Positions 28,233-38,723 of a stretch of DNA of 64,000 nt are shown in pieces (position 1 is the first letter of the stretch; every line of letters starts with the position of its first letter). The notes below the pieces were generated by a model. It worked only from the letters and a program-made list of their open reading frames with translations. It was not told the DNA's origin and did not search any database. Origin of the DNA: Caldisericales bacterium (GTDB lineage: Bacteria > Caldisericota > Caldisericia > JAAYUI01); NCBI GenBank assembly GCA_022707885.1, contig JAKIZT010000002.1, positions 98,458 through 162,457 on the forward strand. The letters run 5' to 3'. A program made the translations under genes and the position numbers.

Positions 28233-28781
28233 TCAGAGTTTGTACTTGATGTTTTCCAGTATAGTCCTTACATCCGGATCACCTGCATGGTCTCTGCCCT
28301 GGACTGTTATCGTTATCATCGTGTTGTTTATTTTTGCGGCATACTGGGTTTGCGGCAGTCCATATACATAGCTGGTTGTCTGATACTGGGTGCCACCGTG
28401 GGTCTCCGGTTTCATTGGGGTGGGATTATACTGGGGGAAATTGTTAATAAAAGCACCCAGATACTGTTCTGGTGTTTGCGAGTTGTCAAACTGGAACTTG
28501 AGCATCACATAAAATTCCTTGCCTTTTCTTTTCATATTGAAAAATCCTGCACCCATATCCGGTTTTATGCCTGCCATGTCATCTGTATAGCTCCACCCTT
28601 CAGGGATGAAAATTTCGATTTTTTCTCCGGTATATAAAAAACCATCTGCGGCTGAATGATTGTTGTTCTCCTGTCCTGCTGATTTATCGGTATTTACAGG
28701 TTCACTTGATGGATTTCCACCACAAGATGCCATCAGGATACCAGAAAAAACAATAAGGAGTAGCGCGAGATATTTCTTCAT
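28233..28781 (-). CDS. Lipoprotein with PsbP/DUF1795-like domain
   Basis: 182 residues. A signal peptide ends in the lipobox LMASCGG, then a Ser/Asn/Glu-rich linker to about residue 45. The globular part (FIPEGWSYTDD, FYVMLKFQFDNS, YVYGLPQTQYAAKI) resembles PsbP/DcrB-type domains such as those in the 510-residue membrane protein at 22009. AGGAGG ribosome site. Function unknown. Confidence 0.65.
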   Translation of the reverse strand: MKKYLALLLIVFSGILMASCGGNPSSEPVNTDKSAGQENNNHSAADGFLYTGEKIEIFIPEGWSYTDDMAGIKPDMGAGFFNMKRKGKEFYVMLKFQFDNSQTPEQYLGAFINNFPQYNPTPMKPETHGGTQYQTTSYVYGLPQTQYAAKINNTMITITVQGRDHAGDPDVRTILENIKYKL

Positions 28782-29004
28782 GTTAAAAACCTCCTATTTT
28801 TTGGAATGAAACAATTTTATCTGTTTCAATGAAAGTCATAAGGTGTATTTTTTAATAAATATTAATTAATTTTATTATTTCCCAATCCAGTCCGGAAAAT
28901 AAATCAGTTGGTTTCTCCAATGTATCAATGGCAAAAAATTATTTTGACAAAAATATTTTTGATCAAAGCTTTGATTGTTTTTTGTTTTGTCTGAAAATAA
29001 AAAA

Positions 29005-29020
29005 CCGCCCTATCGGGCGG
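29005..29020 (-). terminator. 16S rRNA terminator
   Basis: CCGCCC and GGGCGG form a stem with loop TATC; on the minus strand the stem is followed by GGTTTTTTATTTT. It lies about 110 bases after the 16S 3' end, so the 16S transcript ends here without reaching a 23S gene. Confidence 0.8.
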
Positions 29021-29040
29021 AATTTTTATCGCGACAGAAA

Positions 29041-29056
29041 GAAAACTAGATAGTGA
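29041..29056 (-). repeat. 3' arm of the 16S rRNA processing stem
   Basis: GAAAACTAGATAGTGA is the exact reverse complement of 30750-30765. The two 16-bp arms flank the whole 16S gene and would pair in the precursor to form an RNase III-type stem. Confidence 0.8.
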
Positions 29057-29130
29057 CAGAATCAACGCGACCATTACAGTCGCGAAGTTGTAATCTTTTA
29101 TGGATAGCCCCGAAGGGCCATCAGCTCCTT

Positions 29131-30685
<1,555 letters not shown>

Positions 30686-30749
30686 ACTTATGTGCTGACA
30701 TCGAAGATGTCTTTAACACACCAATTATTTTTCGAATTGAAGGGTTCCA

Positions 30750-30765
30750 TCACTATCTAGTTTTC
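30750..30765 (-). repeat. 5' arm of the 16S rRNA processing stem
   Basis: TCACTATCTAGTTTTC, exact reverse complement of 29041-29056, in the 16S leader about 65 bases upstream of the mature 5' end. Confidence 0.8.
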
Positions 30766-30820
30766 AAACTGCCGCTCGCAAAAGGCCTCGGGGTTCCCCC
30801 CTTCGCCGCTTGCTCGTATC

Positions 30821-30849
30821 AGGTTAGCAGATTCAGGTCACTCTGTCAA
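30821..30849 (-). promoter_or_regulatory. 16S rRNA promoter, proximal
   Basis: On the minus strand TTGACA, 17 bases, TAACCT. It would start a leader of about 130 nt that includes the processing arm. Confidence 0.65.
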
Positions 30850-30877
30850 GAGGCACTTCATCGCCAACGAGTTTGTA

Positions 30878-30905
30878 AGTCTACTGAAAACGGGAAGGAT
30901 GTCAA
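30878..30905 (-). promoter_or_regulatory. 16S rRNA promoter, distal
   Basis: On the minus strand TTGACA, 16 bases, TAGACT. It lies 56 bases upstream of the proximal promoter; tandem promoters are usual for rRNA. Confidence 0.65.
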
Positions 30906-31089
30906 CAAGGTATATTAAAGGGCCATAAATTGGCAAATAATATTGCGCCAGACTTATATTTCTTATATACAATCCTCCATCCATTGGTTAAGGGGGAAAA
31001 GGACATGTATTTCATCAAAACATAAAAACACCGCTCAAATCAGTGTTTTTATCTTTGGTTGTACTTAACTGTGGAAATGTTATATTGTT

Positions 31090-31108
31090 ATTGCAAAATA
31101 TTCGCAAT
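31090..31108. promoter_or_regulatory. 19-bp palindrome just upstream of feoA
   Basis: ATTGCAAAATATTCGCAAT, with perfect ATTGC/GCAAT ends, lies two bases before the feoA ATG. Size and position fit an iron-responsive (Fur- or DtxR-like) operator, but the sequence does not match a known box that I can name. Confidence 0.4.
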
Positions 31109-31110
31109 AT

Positions 31111-31389
31111 ATGAAAGAGGTAGATCAAATGGAATCTGGAACAAACTCACCAAGGCCACTGACAACCTTCAGGCCAGGTGATGAAATAGAGATATCAAGC
31201 ATCCCGGGGTGCAGCATGCGCAAGAGGCTCGCAGATCTTGGCATTACAGCAGGTGCTTGCATCAAGGTCCTAAGATCTGACTTCTCTGGTCCCGTACTTA
31301 TATTGGTAAAATGTGTCAGATTGGCCATAGGAAGGGGCATGGCCTCGAAGATCATCTGTCAGAAAACATCAGGATGCCAACTCTCATGA
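31111..31389 (+). CDS. feoA: FeoA ferrous iron transport protein
   Basis: 92 residues, one SH3-like FeoA domain: TFRPGDEIEISSI, CSMRKRLADLGITAGACIKVL, LVKCVRLAIGRGMASKI. FeoA is a small cytoplasmic partner that stimulates FeoB. The start may be the ATG at 31111 or 31129. First gene of an unusual feoA - P-type ATPase - feoB cluster. Confidence 0.9.
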   Translation: MKEVDQMESGTNSPRPLTTFRPGDEIEISSIPGCSMRKRLADLGITAGACIKVLRSDFSGPVLILVKCVRLAIGRGMASKIICQKTSGCQLS

Positions 31390-31467
31390 AGTTTAAACTG
31401 GTATTCAGGTTTATTTGCCACTTGTTTGCCACCTTAACTGCCCATCTTACGCTAGTCCCTTGCTCGA

Positions 31468-33813
31468 ATGTCTAACCGGAGTATTTTTGATCTGATGAAA
31501 AACACAACCGAAAAACAAAACACAAGTATAAACTCCAGAGATATACAAAAAATGGAATTCAGACTCTCCGGCCTCTCCTGCCCGGACTGTGCGAAAGGTC
31601 TTGAGAAAACCATTTCCAGAATAGATGGCGTCAAATCATGCAGACTTGTTTTCTCGGCTTCAAAAATAATAGTTGAGGGAACTATGTCCCGTGAAGCGGT
31701 CGCAAAGGTCATCAAAGACATGGGCTATGAAATTGTAGAGGAAGGAAAAATCTTAAATGTTCCCAAAAAAAACAAAAGATACAAAGGTTTTATCGGATTT
31801 ATCCAGTTTCTCCTTGGGGACCGCGATACAATACTGGCGCTGATCGGGTTTGTTCTCGTCTTTCCAGGACTCGTCTTTGACGAGTTGTTTCCTTTCCTGG
31901 GCATCAGCACACCGGTTTTCGAGTACATGGCCATAGCGGCCCTGGTCGTTGCGGGCTACCCGGTGTTTATCTCGGCATTCAAAAACCTCTTTACAAATCA
32001 CGAAATAACAATGAACCTGCTGATGGTTATTGCAGGTGTTGGCGGTGTTGTGATCGGCGCATACACCGAAGCCGGGTTGGTAATGGTCCTTTTCATGATC
32101 GGCGAGGCACTCGAAGGCTACACCATGGAGCAATCAAGAGATGCGATCAGGAAGCTGATGGAAGTTGCTCCAAACGACGCTCTCGTGTTAAGGCCATGCA
32201 TCGATTGCGAAGAGCACATCGGGAAAGATGGCTATAATGGCGGCCCATGCCCGTTCTGTGGCCCTGAAGAAAAAAGGGTGCCAGTTGAAGAGCTTGTTGT
32301 TGGTGACAGGATTATAGTAAAACCTGGCGAGAAGATTCCCATGGATGGCATCGTTATATCGGGGAGCTCGTCAGTTGACCAGGCACCGATAACAGGTGAA
32401 AGCATCCCGGTTTACAAGTGTGAGGAAGACCATGTGTTTGCAGGAAGCATCAATGGTGAAGGCGCCTTGACGATCGAAGTCACAAACATCTCGTCTGACA
32501 ACACGATTAGCAGGATGATCAGACTTGTTGAAGAAGCTCAGGAGAGAAAGGCGCCCGCCGAAAGATTTGTAGACAGGTTCGCAAAGTACTACACTCCGGT
32601 CGTCATTGTGATGGCAATACTGGTTGCTTCTGTGCCGCCAATATTTTTTGGTGCACCGTTTCTTAACCTGGCCAATGGCACTCAAGGCTGGCTCTACAGG
32701 GCACTGGAGCTGCTCGTTGTTGCCTGCCCCTGCTCGCTGGTCATAAGTGTTCCGGTAACAATCGTCAGCGCGATAAGTAATGCGGCCAGGAATGGAGTTT
32801 TGATAAAAGGCGGGGCCTATCTTGAAGAACTCTCCAGGACAAAAATAATTGCATTTGACAAAACCGGAACTCTGACAGAAGGCAAGCCAAGGGTCATAAA
32901 AGTAAAATCTGAAAATTGTCCGAGTTGCGAGAATGGTGATTGCAAGCATTGCAACGATTTGCTTGCAATTGCATCATCAGTCGAAAGCCGGAGTGAACAC
33001 CCACTGGCACAGGCAATCCTGGAAGAAGCCAGGGCAAGGGGCATCCATGCCCATTACAAGCCAGCAGAAAACGTAATGGCCCTGAGCGGAAAGGGCGTCG
33101 GTGGAAAGGTCAATGGCGACAGCGTTTTTGTAGGCAGCCATTCATTTTTTGACAGCAATATTCCGCATGATCCCCAAACCTGTGAAGAAATCAATCTGGC
33201 AACAATCCAGGGTTATACGCCGCTTCTTGTCAGCATCGAGGGAAAGTATTCCGGGTTCATAACTGTTGCGGACACGGTCCGTGATACCAGCAAGGTGGCA
33301 GTCGACAGACTAAAAAAGATGGGCATCGAGAATCTCGTCATGCTCACTGGTGATGCAAAGGCGACAGCAAAACTGATTGCAGACCAGGTGGGTATAGAAA
33401 AGGTATATCCAGAGCTTCTCCCAGAGAAAAAGCTTGACGCAATAAAAGATCTGATGGGCTCAGAAAAACATGTCGCCATGGTTGGTGATGGAATAAATGA
33501 CGCCCCTGCGCTTGCAGAGTCATCAGTCGGCATTGCAATGGGAAACACAGGAACAGGGCAGGCGATGGAAACAGCCGATGTTGTGCTTATGAGTGGTGAT
33601 TTGAGCAAGCTCCCGTTTACTCTCCGCATTTCCAGGTACGCCATGAGGACCATCTACCAGAACATAGCCTTTTCGCTTGCAGTAAAGGCAAGCTTCTTTG
33701 TCGTTGTACTGCTCGGTTTCGGAACCATGTGGCTTGCCGTGCTGGCCGATGTTGGAGTGACATTCCTTGTTTCCCTTAACGGCATGCGGCTACTCAGGTT
33801 CAGGGACAGATAA
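31468..33813 (+). CDS. P1B-type heavy-metal ATPase with extra cysteine motifs
   Basis: 781 residues. An N-terminal HMA domain has CPDC (38-41). Core motifs: TGES in the A-domain, CPC at 420-422 in the ion-path helix, phosphorylated Asp464 in DKTGTLTEG, SEHPLA and GDGINDAPAL. The final helices (MWLAVLADVGVTFLVSLNGMRLL) fit the P1B-2 Zn/Cd/Pb exporters. Unusual: a CX2C-X13-CX2C insertion (C244, C247, C261, C264) inside the A-domain and a C-X2-C-X4-C-X2-C set (484, 487, 492, 495) at the start of the N-domain. It lies between feoA and feoB, 11 bases from feoB. Likely metal efflux protecting against misloaded Zn or excess Fe. Confidence 0.9.
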   Translation: MSNRSIFDLMKNTTEKQNTSINSRDIQKMEFRLSGLSCPDCAKGLEKTISRIDGVKSCRLVFSASKIIVEGTMSREAVAKVIKDMGYEIVEEGKILNVPKKNKRYKGFIGFIQFLLGDRDTILALIGFVLVFPGLVFDELFPFLGISTPVFEYMAIAALVVAGYPVFISAFKNLFTNHEITMNLLMVIAGVGGVVIGAYTEAGLVMVLFMIGEALEGYTMEQSRDAIRKLMEVAPNDALVLRPCIDCEEHIGKDGYNGGPCPFCGPEEKRVPVEELVVGDRIIVKPGEKIPMDGIVISGSSSVDQAPITGESIPVYKCEEDHVFAGSINGEGALTIEVTNISSDNTISRMIRLVEEAQERKAPAERFVDRFAKYYTPVVIVMAILVASVPPIFFGAPFLNLANGTQGWLYRALELLVVACPCSLVISVPVTIVSAISNAARNGVLIKGGAYLEELSRTKIIAFDKTGTLTEGKPRVIKVKSENCPSCENGDCKHCNDLLAIASSVESRSEHPLAQAILEEARARGIHAHYKPAENVMALSGKGVGGKVNGDSVFVGSHSFFDSNIPHDPQTCEEINLATIQGYTPLLVSIEGKYSGFITVADTVRDTSKVAVDRLKKMGIENLVMLTGDAKATAKLIADQVGIEKVYPELLPEKKLDAIKDLMGSEKHVAMVGDGINDAPALAESSVGIAMGNTGTGQAMETADVVLMSGDLSKLPFTLRISRYAMRTIYQNIAFSLAVKASFFVVVLLGFGTMWLAVLADVGVTFLVSLNGMRLLRFRDR

Positions 33814-33824
33814 GGAAGAGAGAT

Positions 33825-35816
33825 TTGGCAAACAGCGACCTGACAATTGCACTGGCCGGAAACCCGAACACGGGCAAAACATCTGTTTTCAACGCATTGA
33901 CAGGCTCAACTCAGGCCGTTGGGAACTGGCCGGGTGTAACTGTAGAAAAAAAGACCGGCAGGATGTTCGCAGATGATGTACAGGCTGAAATAGTCGACTT
34001 GCCAGGAACATACTCATTATCTGCATTCACAGAGGACGAAATCGTTGCCAGGGACTTTCTGGTCAAAAATACGCCCGATGTCGCAATCAACGTTGTCGAT
34101 TCAACAACCCTCGAACACAGTTTTTTCCTGACGCTCCAGCTCATAGAGCTTGAGGTGCCACTCGTTATAGCACTCAATATGCAGGATGAAGCACAAAAAA
34201 AGGGCATAAAGATCGACTCCGTAAAACTGTCCAGAATACTTGGCGTGCCTGTTGTGGAGACAGTAGGTTCCACCGGGCGGGGCATGGCAGAATTAAAAAA
34301 AACCGCGATTCAAGTTGGCAAATCAAAACAAAAAAGCCACTACAAAGTTGATTTCGGGACAGACATAGAGTCCTCGGCCAGGAAAATAGAGTGCGCCATA
34401 AGCTCGGATGAAGTGGCAAAAACAAGCTACAAAACACACTTTTTTGCCCACAAGCTGCTGGAGAAGGACCCACAGGTAGAACATGAGCTGGATTCTATAG
34501 CACACAGCGAAAAAGTACACGAGACTGTGGGCATGGAAATAAAGAAACTCGCAAAGATATATGGTGATGACATTGAGACCCTCGTTGCCGACAGAAGGTA
34601 TGCTGCAGCAAACGGGCTGGCAAAAATGGTCACCATCTCTTCGCCCCAAGGGAAGGCGGAGGTCACCGACGCCATTGATTCCGTTCTGATCAACAAATTC
34701 TTTGGCATTATCTTCTTTCTTGTGATCTTGTGGGGTATTTTCCAACTGACTTTCTTCCTGGGAAATCCCATCGGAGAGCTGATTGGCACTGGCCTGGACA
34801 GACTTGGGACATGGATCAAACAAGCCTTGCAAGCCTTGCCATGGCTTGGCGGGATGCTCCACGATGCGATAATAAATGGTGTTGGCGGAGTACTTGCCCT
34901 CTTCCCCAACATCTTCATCCTGTTTGTCTTTTTAAGTGCGCTTGAAGACTCCGGCTACATGGCAAGGATAGCCTTCGTAATGGATGGGCTTATGTCGCGA
35001 ATAGGACTCTCCGGGAAGGCATTTGTGCCCTTCGTGATAGGGTTTGGATGCTCAGTGCCGGCGGTCATGGCAACAAGGACGCTGGAGAGCAAAAGGGACA
35101 GAATAATAACAATCCTGTCAGCGCCACTCGTGACCTGTTCCGCAAGGATGGAAGTGCTTGTTTTTGTTGCCGGTGCATTTTTTGGAGCAAGCGCAGGCAA
35201 TTTTGTCTGGGCCGTAGTTGCCCTCAGCCTGGCACTGTCTGTTGGGACAGCAAAGCTCTTTGGACTGGTGCTGTTCAAAAACCAGCCGCCAACACCACTC
35301 CTCATTGAGTTGCCTCCGTATAGGGTGCCGACCATAAGGAGTGTCCTGATCCACACCTGGGACAGGGCAAAACACTTCATCAAAAAAGCTGGCGGGGTTA
35401 TTCTCATTGGATCGCTGGTTTTCTGGGTTGCATCAAGCATCCCCTGGGGTGCCAGGCTTGAGGACACCATAATAGGACAGATTGGCCACTTCATTTCATT
35501 TGTTTTTACGCCACTTGGCCTCGATTGGCACGCATCTGTTGCACTTCTTTTCGGGATTGTGGCAAAAGAGGTTGTTATAGCAGTCTTTGGACAACTTGGT
35601 GACGGGAGCCACGATAATATAAGCAAGTGGTACTCTGCATCGTCAGCACTTGGGCTTATGGTGTTTCTTAACCTCTACACGCCATGTCTTGCAACCATAG
35701 CGGCAACCAAGGCAGAGGCAGGGTGGAAATGGGCCACATTTCAGATTGCATACAGCCTTGCGCTGGCATGGATTATGGCATTCCTGACAGTCAAGGTTTC
35801 TGCGATATTCTTGTAG
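33825..35816 (+). CDS. feoB: FeoB ferrous iron transporter
   Basis: 663 residues. The N-terminal GTPase has G1 GNPNTGKTS (11-19), VGNWPGVTVE, G3 DLPGTYSL and G4 NMQD in place of NKxD, as in many FeoB. The membrane part has the Gate motifs: GFGCSVPAVMATRTLE and a C-terminal GIVAKEVV. Length is normal. The start is TTG behind GGAAGAG, 11 bases after the P-type ATPase. Imports Fe2+ under anoxic or iron-poor conditions. Confidence 0.95.
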   Translation: MANSDLTIALAGNPNTGKTSVFNALTGSTQAVGNWPGVTVEKKTGRMFADDVQAEIVDLPGTYSLSAFTEDEIVARDFLVKNTPDVAINVVDSTTLEHSFFLTLQLIELEVPLVIALNMQDEAQKKGIKIDSVKLSRILGVPVVETVGSTGRGMAELKKTAIQVGKSKQKSHYKVDFGTDIESSARKIECAISSDEVAKTSYKTHFFAHKLLEKDPQVEHELDSIAHSEKVHETVGMEIKKLAKIYGDDIETLVADRRYAAANGLAKMVTISSPQGKAEVTDAIDSVLINKFFGIIFFLVILWGIFQLTFFLGNPIGELIGTGLDRLGTWIKQALQALPWLGGMLHDAIINGVGGVLALFPNIFILFVFLSALEDSGYMARIAFVMDGLMSRIGLSGKAFVPFVIGFGCSVPAVMATRTLESKRDRIITILSAPLVTCSARMEVLVFVAGAFFGASAGNFVWAVVALSLALSVGTAKLFGLVLFKNQPPTPLLIELPPYRVPTIRSVLIHTWDRAKHFIKKAGGVILIGSLVFWVASSIPWGARLEDTIIGQIGHFISFVFTPLGLDWHASVALLFGIVAKEVVIAVFGQLGDGSHDNISKWYSASSALGLMVFLNLYTPCLATIAATKAEAGWKWATFQIAYSLALAWIMAFLTVKVSAIFL

Positions 35817-35872
35817 AAGACCAGATTGACCCCGGATAAGGTTTGACTAACCCCCCGCTAATGCAATAAGGG

Positions 35873-36460
35873 TTACCGCTTTACGCCAAGCAAGAAATAC
35901 ATTCTGTCATCATCGACAATTTTTGACACTTCAAGCAAATTTTTCCTCATCACATCGGCAAGCTTGGCACCCTCTGGCAGATAGTCCCCACCAATCTCTG
36001 GGCCGGCACCAGCATGTATGCGGTTGATCTCGTCACGAGGCTGGGAATGGCAGATGGCCAGTCTCCCGCCTTTTTTCAAAAGTCTTGCAAAACTCGCAAC
36101 AGCTTTTTTACCATCATCAAAATGTGGAAAAACTGAGTAACAGACAACGACATCAAACAGATCATCACCAGGGACCTCTATGGCATCTGCACAGACAAAT
36201 TTGAGGTTTTTGTGGGAGAATTTTCTGCTTGCCACTTCGAGCATCTTCTCCGCTATGTCATATGCCTCCAGAGAGCCGTTCTCGCCGATCTGACCCATAA
36301 TATGGGGCACCATGACGCCCGTTCCAGTGCCAACATCCATGACCCGATCACCGGCGCAAAAACCGATCATGCCAATGATTTCATTCAGTTTTGCCTGATC
36401 GTGCCTGGCATGATTGTCCCAGTTTTCAGCATGATTGTTGAAAAATTCTACCTTACCCAT
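35873..36460 (-). CDS. Class I SAM-dependent methyltransferase
   Basis: About 195 residues. Motif I is MDVGTGTGVMVPHI, then LEAYDIAEKMLE and FDVVVCYSVFPHFDD, the UbiE/Methyltransf_11 pattern. The start ATG at 36460 overlaps the stop of the upstream ECF S-component gene (TGATG), so the pair is translationally coupled. A role on a cofactor or metal-chelate imported by that transporter is a guess. Confidence 0.8.
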   Translation of the reverse strand: MGKVEFFNNHAENWDNHARHDQAKLNEIIGMIGFCAGDRVMDVGTGTGVMVPHIMGQIGENGSLEAYDIAEKMLEVASRKFSHKNLKFVCADAIEVPGDDLFDVVVCYSVFPHFDDGKKAVASFARLLKKGGRLAICHSQPRDEINRIHAGAGPEIGGDYLPEGAKLADVMRKNLLEVSKIVDDDRMYFLLGVKR

Positions 36461-36999
36461 CAAACCTGATGCTCCTTTGGATGCAGTCCAGCCTTCCTCA
36501 CTATTTCAACAACAGCCGGTATGAGCACAAGCTGTATGAGAATGCCTGGCCAGCTTGTTGCCAAACTCCCCCAAACATATGCTACTGGATTTAATTTATT
36601 AAAACCAAATGCGGCCACTAAAACAAAAATGACGAGTCCGGTGACTATTCTTCCACAAATCATCGCCAGCACGAGGCTAAAGATCGGGTTTATTCTTAAT
36701 TTTTCATAGAACAAGCCGGCAAAAAATCCATATGCAGCAAGTTCAAAAGCCATCACAATGGCAACCGGAACAGGAGCAAATGGAGGCATTCCAGTCATGA
36801 GCCCTGAAATGATTGGAGTTATGGCGCCAATCGCCAATGCATAGAATGGGCCTACAAAAAAACCTGCCAGAAGAACAGGGATGTGCATCGGAAGAAATAT
36901 TGAACCACCAAGATTTGTTGCGTGGAAAACATAGGGAAGCAAAATGCCAAGTGCAAGAAAAAGTGCTGAAAGAGTCAGTTTTTTTGTATTATTCATCAT
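36460..36999 (-). CDS. ECF transporter S component
   Basis: About 179 residues, six predicted transmembrane helices. It opens KKLTLSALFLALGILLPY and continues LPMHIPVLLAGFFVGPFYA and GAITPIISGLMTGMPP, the S-component pattern; a vitamin or metal-chelate ligand is expected but cannot be assigned. The ATG at 36999 follows an AGGAGG ribosome site; an upstream TTG is ignored. No EcfA or EcfT gene is in the window. Confidence 0.85.
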   Translation of the reverse strand: MMNNTKKLTLSALFLALGILLPYVFHATNLGGSIFLPMHIPVLLAGFFVGPFYALAIGAITPIISGLMTGMPPFAPVPVAIVMAFELAAYGFFAGLFYEKLRINPIFSLVLAMICGRIVTGLVIFVLVAAFGFNKLNPVAYVWGSLATSWPGILIQLVLIPAVVEIVRKAGLHPKEHQV

Positions 37000-37105
37000 T
37001 GTTGTCCTCCTACCCAAAGCGGGACTTATGATATTTTTTTACTAGTTAAAATACCAGTCGTAAGACTTCCGTTGAGATTTGTTTCTACTTACGGCATATT
37101 GCGGG

Positions 37106-37111
37106 TATAAT
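37106..37111 (+). promoter_or_regulatory. -10 box of the FeoC-like gene
   Basis: A perfect TATAAT ends 6 bases before the ATG at 37118, so the mRNA is probably leaderless. No convincing -35 box. Confidence 0.45.
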
Positions 37112-37117
37112 GGGACC

Positions 37118-37366
37118 ATGGTTTCTAAATTGCTGAACCTGATCAAATCTAAGGGCTTTATTTCGCTTGCGCAGGTGGCAAGGGAATTAGGAACAACCCC
37201 GGAGGTCATAAAGGAAATTGTGGCTCTGCTCATCAGAAAAGGCATATTGAAAAAAACAATCCCCACAAAGGGTTGCCCCTGCGGGGATTGTTCATCTTGC
37301 AAAGATTGCCCGATATCAGACTTTTCGGATGGTGAATCTTTTTATATTTTAAACAATGGGAATTGA
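37118..37366 (+). CDS. feoC: FeoC-like winged-helix protein with Cys-rich tail
   Basis: About 82 residues from MVSKLLNLIKSKGF. A winged helix (LAQVARELGTTPEVIKEIVALLIRKGIL) is followed by CPCGDCSSCKDCP, a cluster of cysteines typical of FeoC, which may bind an Fe-S cluster and modulate FeoB or transcription. It is separated from feoB by the ECF/methyltransferase pair on the opposite strand, so it is transcribed alone. Confidence 0.8.
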   Translation: MVSKLLNLIKSKGFISLAQVARELGTTPEVIKEIVALLIRKGILKKTIPTKGCPCGDCSSCKDCPISDFSDGESFYILNNGN

Positions 37367-37371
37367 AGATT

Positions 37372-38502
37372 CTATTGCGGCTGTCTGTCGAACATCATCA
37401 TTATTATTGCTCCACAACCTGCAACCGAGAACACTGTTTTTGCAAGCCATGCGATCCAGCCGATTCCAGGTATCATCCCAATCAGGAAGGATAACGCAAA
37501 GAACATGAAGACACCTGTTCCATAGACAATGTATGTATTGGTCTGTTTGCCAAAAGACCAGATGAACTTCCCAAGCCAGTAGCATGAGAAGAGCACTCCA
37601 AGATAGAGGAATATTGCAAGGACTCCAAATGAGGATAATCCAAGGACAAATCCGGAGAAACCAAGGAAAGCTGTCAGGACAATCATTGTCATTAGTACGA
37701 CAAAGAATGATGCCAGACCAGAGAGGAATGACCAGTGAAAAACTGTCTTCATTTTGGTAATGGCCCTCTCTGTCCATGGTCTCCAGAACCTCAGCAAGAA
37801 GATTCCCATCAAGAAAGCAACAATCATCGAAAGGAATTGCCCCATAACCGGTGACCATGGGTTTTTCTTGTCATCAGTGGTAAACGGCTTGATCTGCGCC
37901 TTCTCGGCAAGGTCTTTTGGTATTATTGGCGAAACATTCTTTGGAACAAAAACCATGAGTTCACCATTGACCTTTGCACCTTCGGTTATCTCAACCTTTG
38001 TGCCACCAATATTTGCCCGTTCAGTACTACCGGAAAAGACAACTCCATGCTCTCCACCAAACATTACATCAAGGCCACGATACTGTCCTTTTAATATGGC
38101 ACCAGACCCCCCAGCTGCCTTGAGGTCACCTGAAAAGACAGAATCTTCTTCCAGTGTATCACACATTAAGTAACCCTGGCCCGATATTTTCGACCTGGCA
38201 ATGTATATGTTGGCTGCCGCTATAAACAAAGAACCTTTCACTTCCATGTCTTCCATGCGGACAGACTGGGCCATTACAAAAACATTGCCTTCAATTTTGC
38301 CCCTAAGGGTGCAAATACTGGTTATTACATAGAGGTCGCCCTTGTGATCAAAAGATGGCTCAAGCATCACAGTCTGGCTTATTTTTGCCAGATTGCCAGC
38401 AGTCTCCTGCGGCTCCTTCTCGACTTCAGCAAAGGCCAGTGGCGAAAACACGAATGTTGCCAGTAAAATTATGGCCAATACAGAAAAAAAACGCTTCCTC
38501 AC
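37372..38502 (-). CDS. Membrane protein with bactofilin-like extracytoplasmic region
   Basis: 376 residues. A signal peptide (1-25, ending PLAFA) is followed by a right-handed beta-helix-like region (about 55-190) of short hydrophobic repeats such as GKIEGNVFVMAQSVRM and VKGSLFIAAANIYIA, reminiscent of polymer-forming proteins. The C-terminal part (220-370) has four or five transmembrane helices. Last gene of the ileS-sigma operon; probably part of the envelope-stress response. Its stop lies 5 bases from the convergent feoC stop. Confidence 0.65.
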   Translation of the reverse strand: MRKRFFSVLAIILLATFVFSPLAFAEVEKEPQETAGNLAKISQTVMLEPSFDHKGDLYVITSICTLRGKIEGNVFVMAQSVRMEDMEVKGSLFIAAANIYIARSKISGQGYLMCDTLEEDSVFSGDLKAAGGSGAILKGQYRGLDVMFGGEHGVVFSGSTERANIGGTKVEITEGAKVNGELMVFVPKNVSPIIPKDLAEKAQIKPFTTDDKKNPWSPVMGQFLSMIVAFLMGIFLLRFWRPWTERAITKMKTVFHWSFLSGLASFFVVLMTMIVLTAFLGFSGFVLGLSSFGVLAIFLYLGVLFSCYWLGKFIWSFGKQTNTYIVYGTGVFMFFALSFLIGMIPGIGWIAWLAKTVFSVAGCGAIIMMMFDRQPQ

Positions 38503-38503
38503 A

Positions 38504-38719
38504 TTATGCCTCCCTCGGTGGCTCTTTGTAAACTACAGGCTCTTCTGGTATGACAATCCATAAAGCTATATAAACCAGGAAACTCAGTCCCCCAACAAAT
38601 ATTGCCAATATTGCCACCAGCCTGACCATGCTTACATCAACATTCAGATAATCTGCAAGCCCCCCACAAACACCGCCAAGGATTCTACTTTTCCTTGATC
38701 TGTAGAGCCTTTTTTCCAT
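38504..38719 (-). CDS. PspC-domain membrane protein
   Basis: About 71 residues: KRLYRSRKSRILGGVCGGLADYLNVD-type PspC domain and one transmembrane helix ending YIALWIVIPEE. PspC proteins sense envelope stress. An upstream ATG at 38743 is also possible; the ATG at 38719 matches the family start. It sits 2 bases upstream of the bactofilin-like gene. Confidence 0.9.
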   Translation of the reverse strand: MEKRLYRSRKSRILGGVCGGLADYLNVDVSMVRLVAILAIFVGGLSFLVYIALWIVIPEEPVVYKEPPREA

Positions 38720-38723
38720 TTTA

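Larger units (their letters stand above)
28782..29130. other. Intergenic region upstream of a lipoprotein and downstream of 16S rRNA
   Basis: AT-rich to about 28995, including a perfect 14-bp palindrome ATCAAAGCTTTGAT near 28962. The right part holds the 16S terminator, one arm of the 16S processing stem (29041-29056) and short trailer hairpins. No gene seen. Confidence 0.5.
30686..31110. other. 16S leader and 16S-feoA divergent intergenic region
   Basis: Holds two 16S promoters, the 5' arm of the 16S processing stem (30750-30765), a hairpin AAAAACAC...GTGTTTTT around 31024-31051 that could insulate the two directions, and the feoA upstream palindrome. No gene. Confidence 0.6.

Noticed and set aside
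27845-28781. Possible operon of the DUF4234 protein and lipoprotein as a mobile element
   Set aside because: No inverted ends, transposase or composition shift seen.
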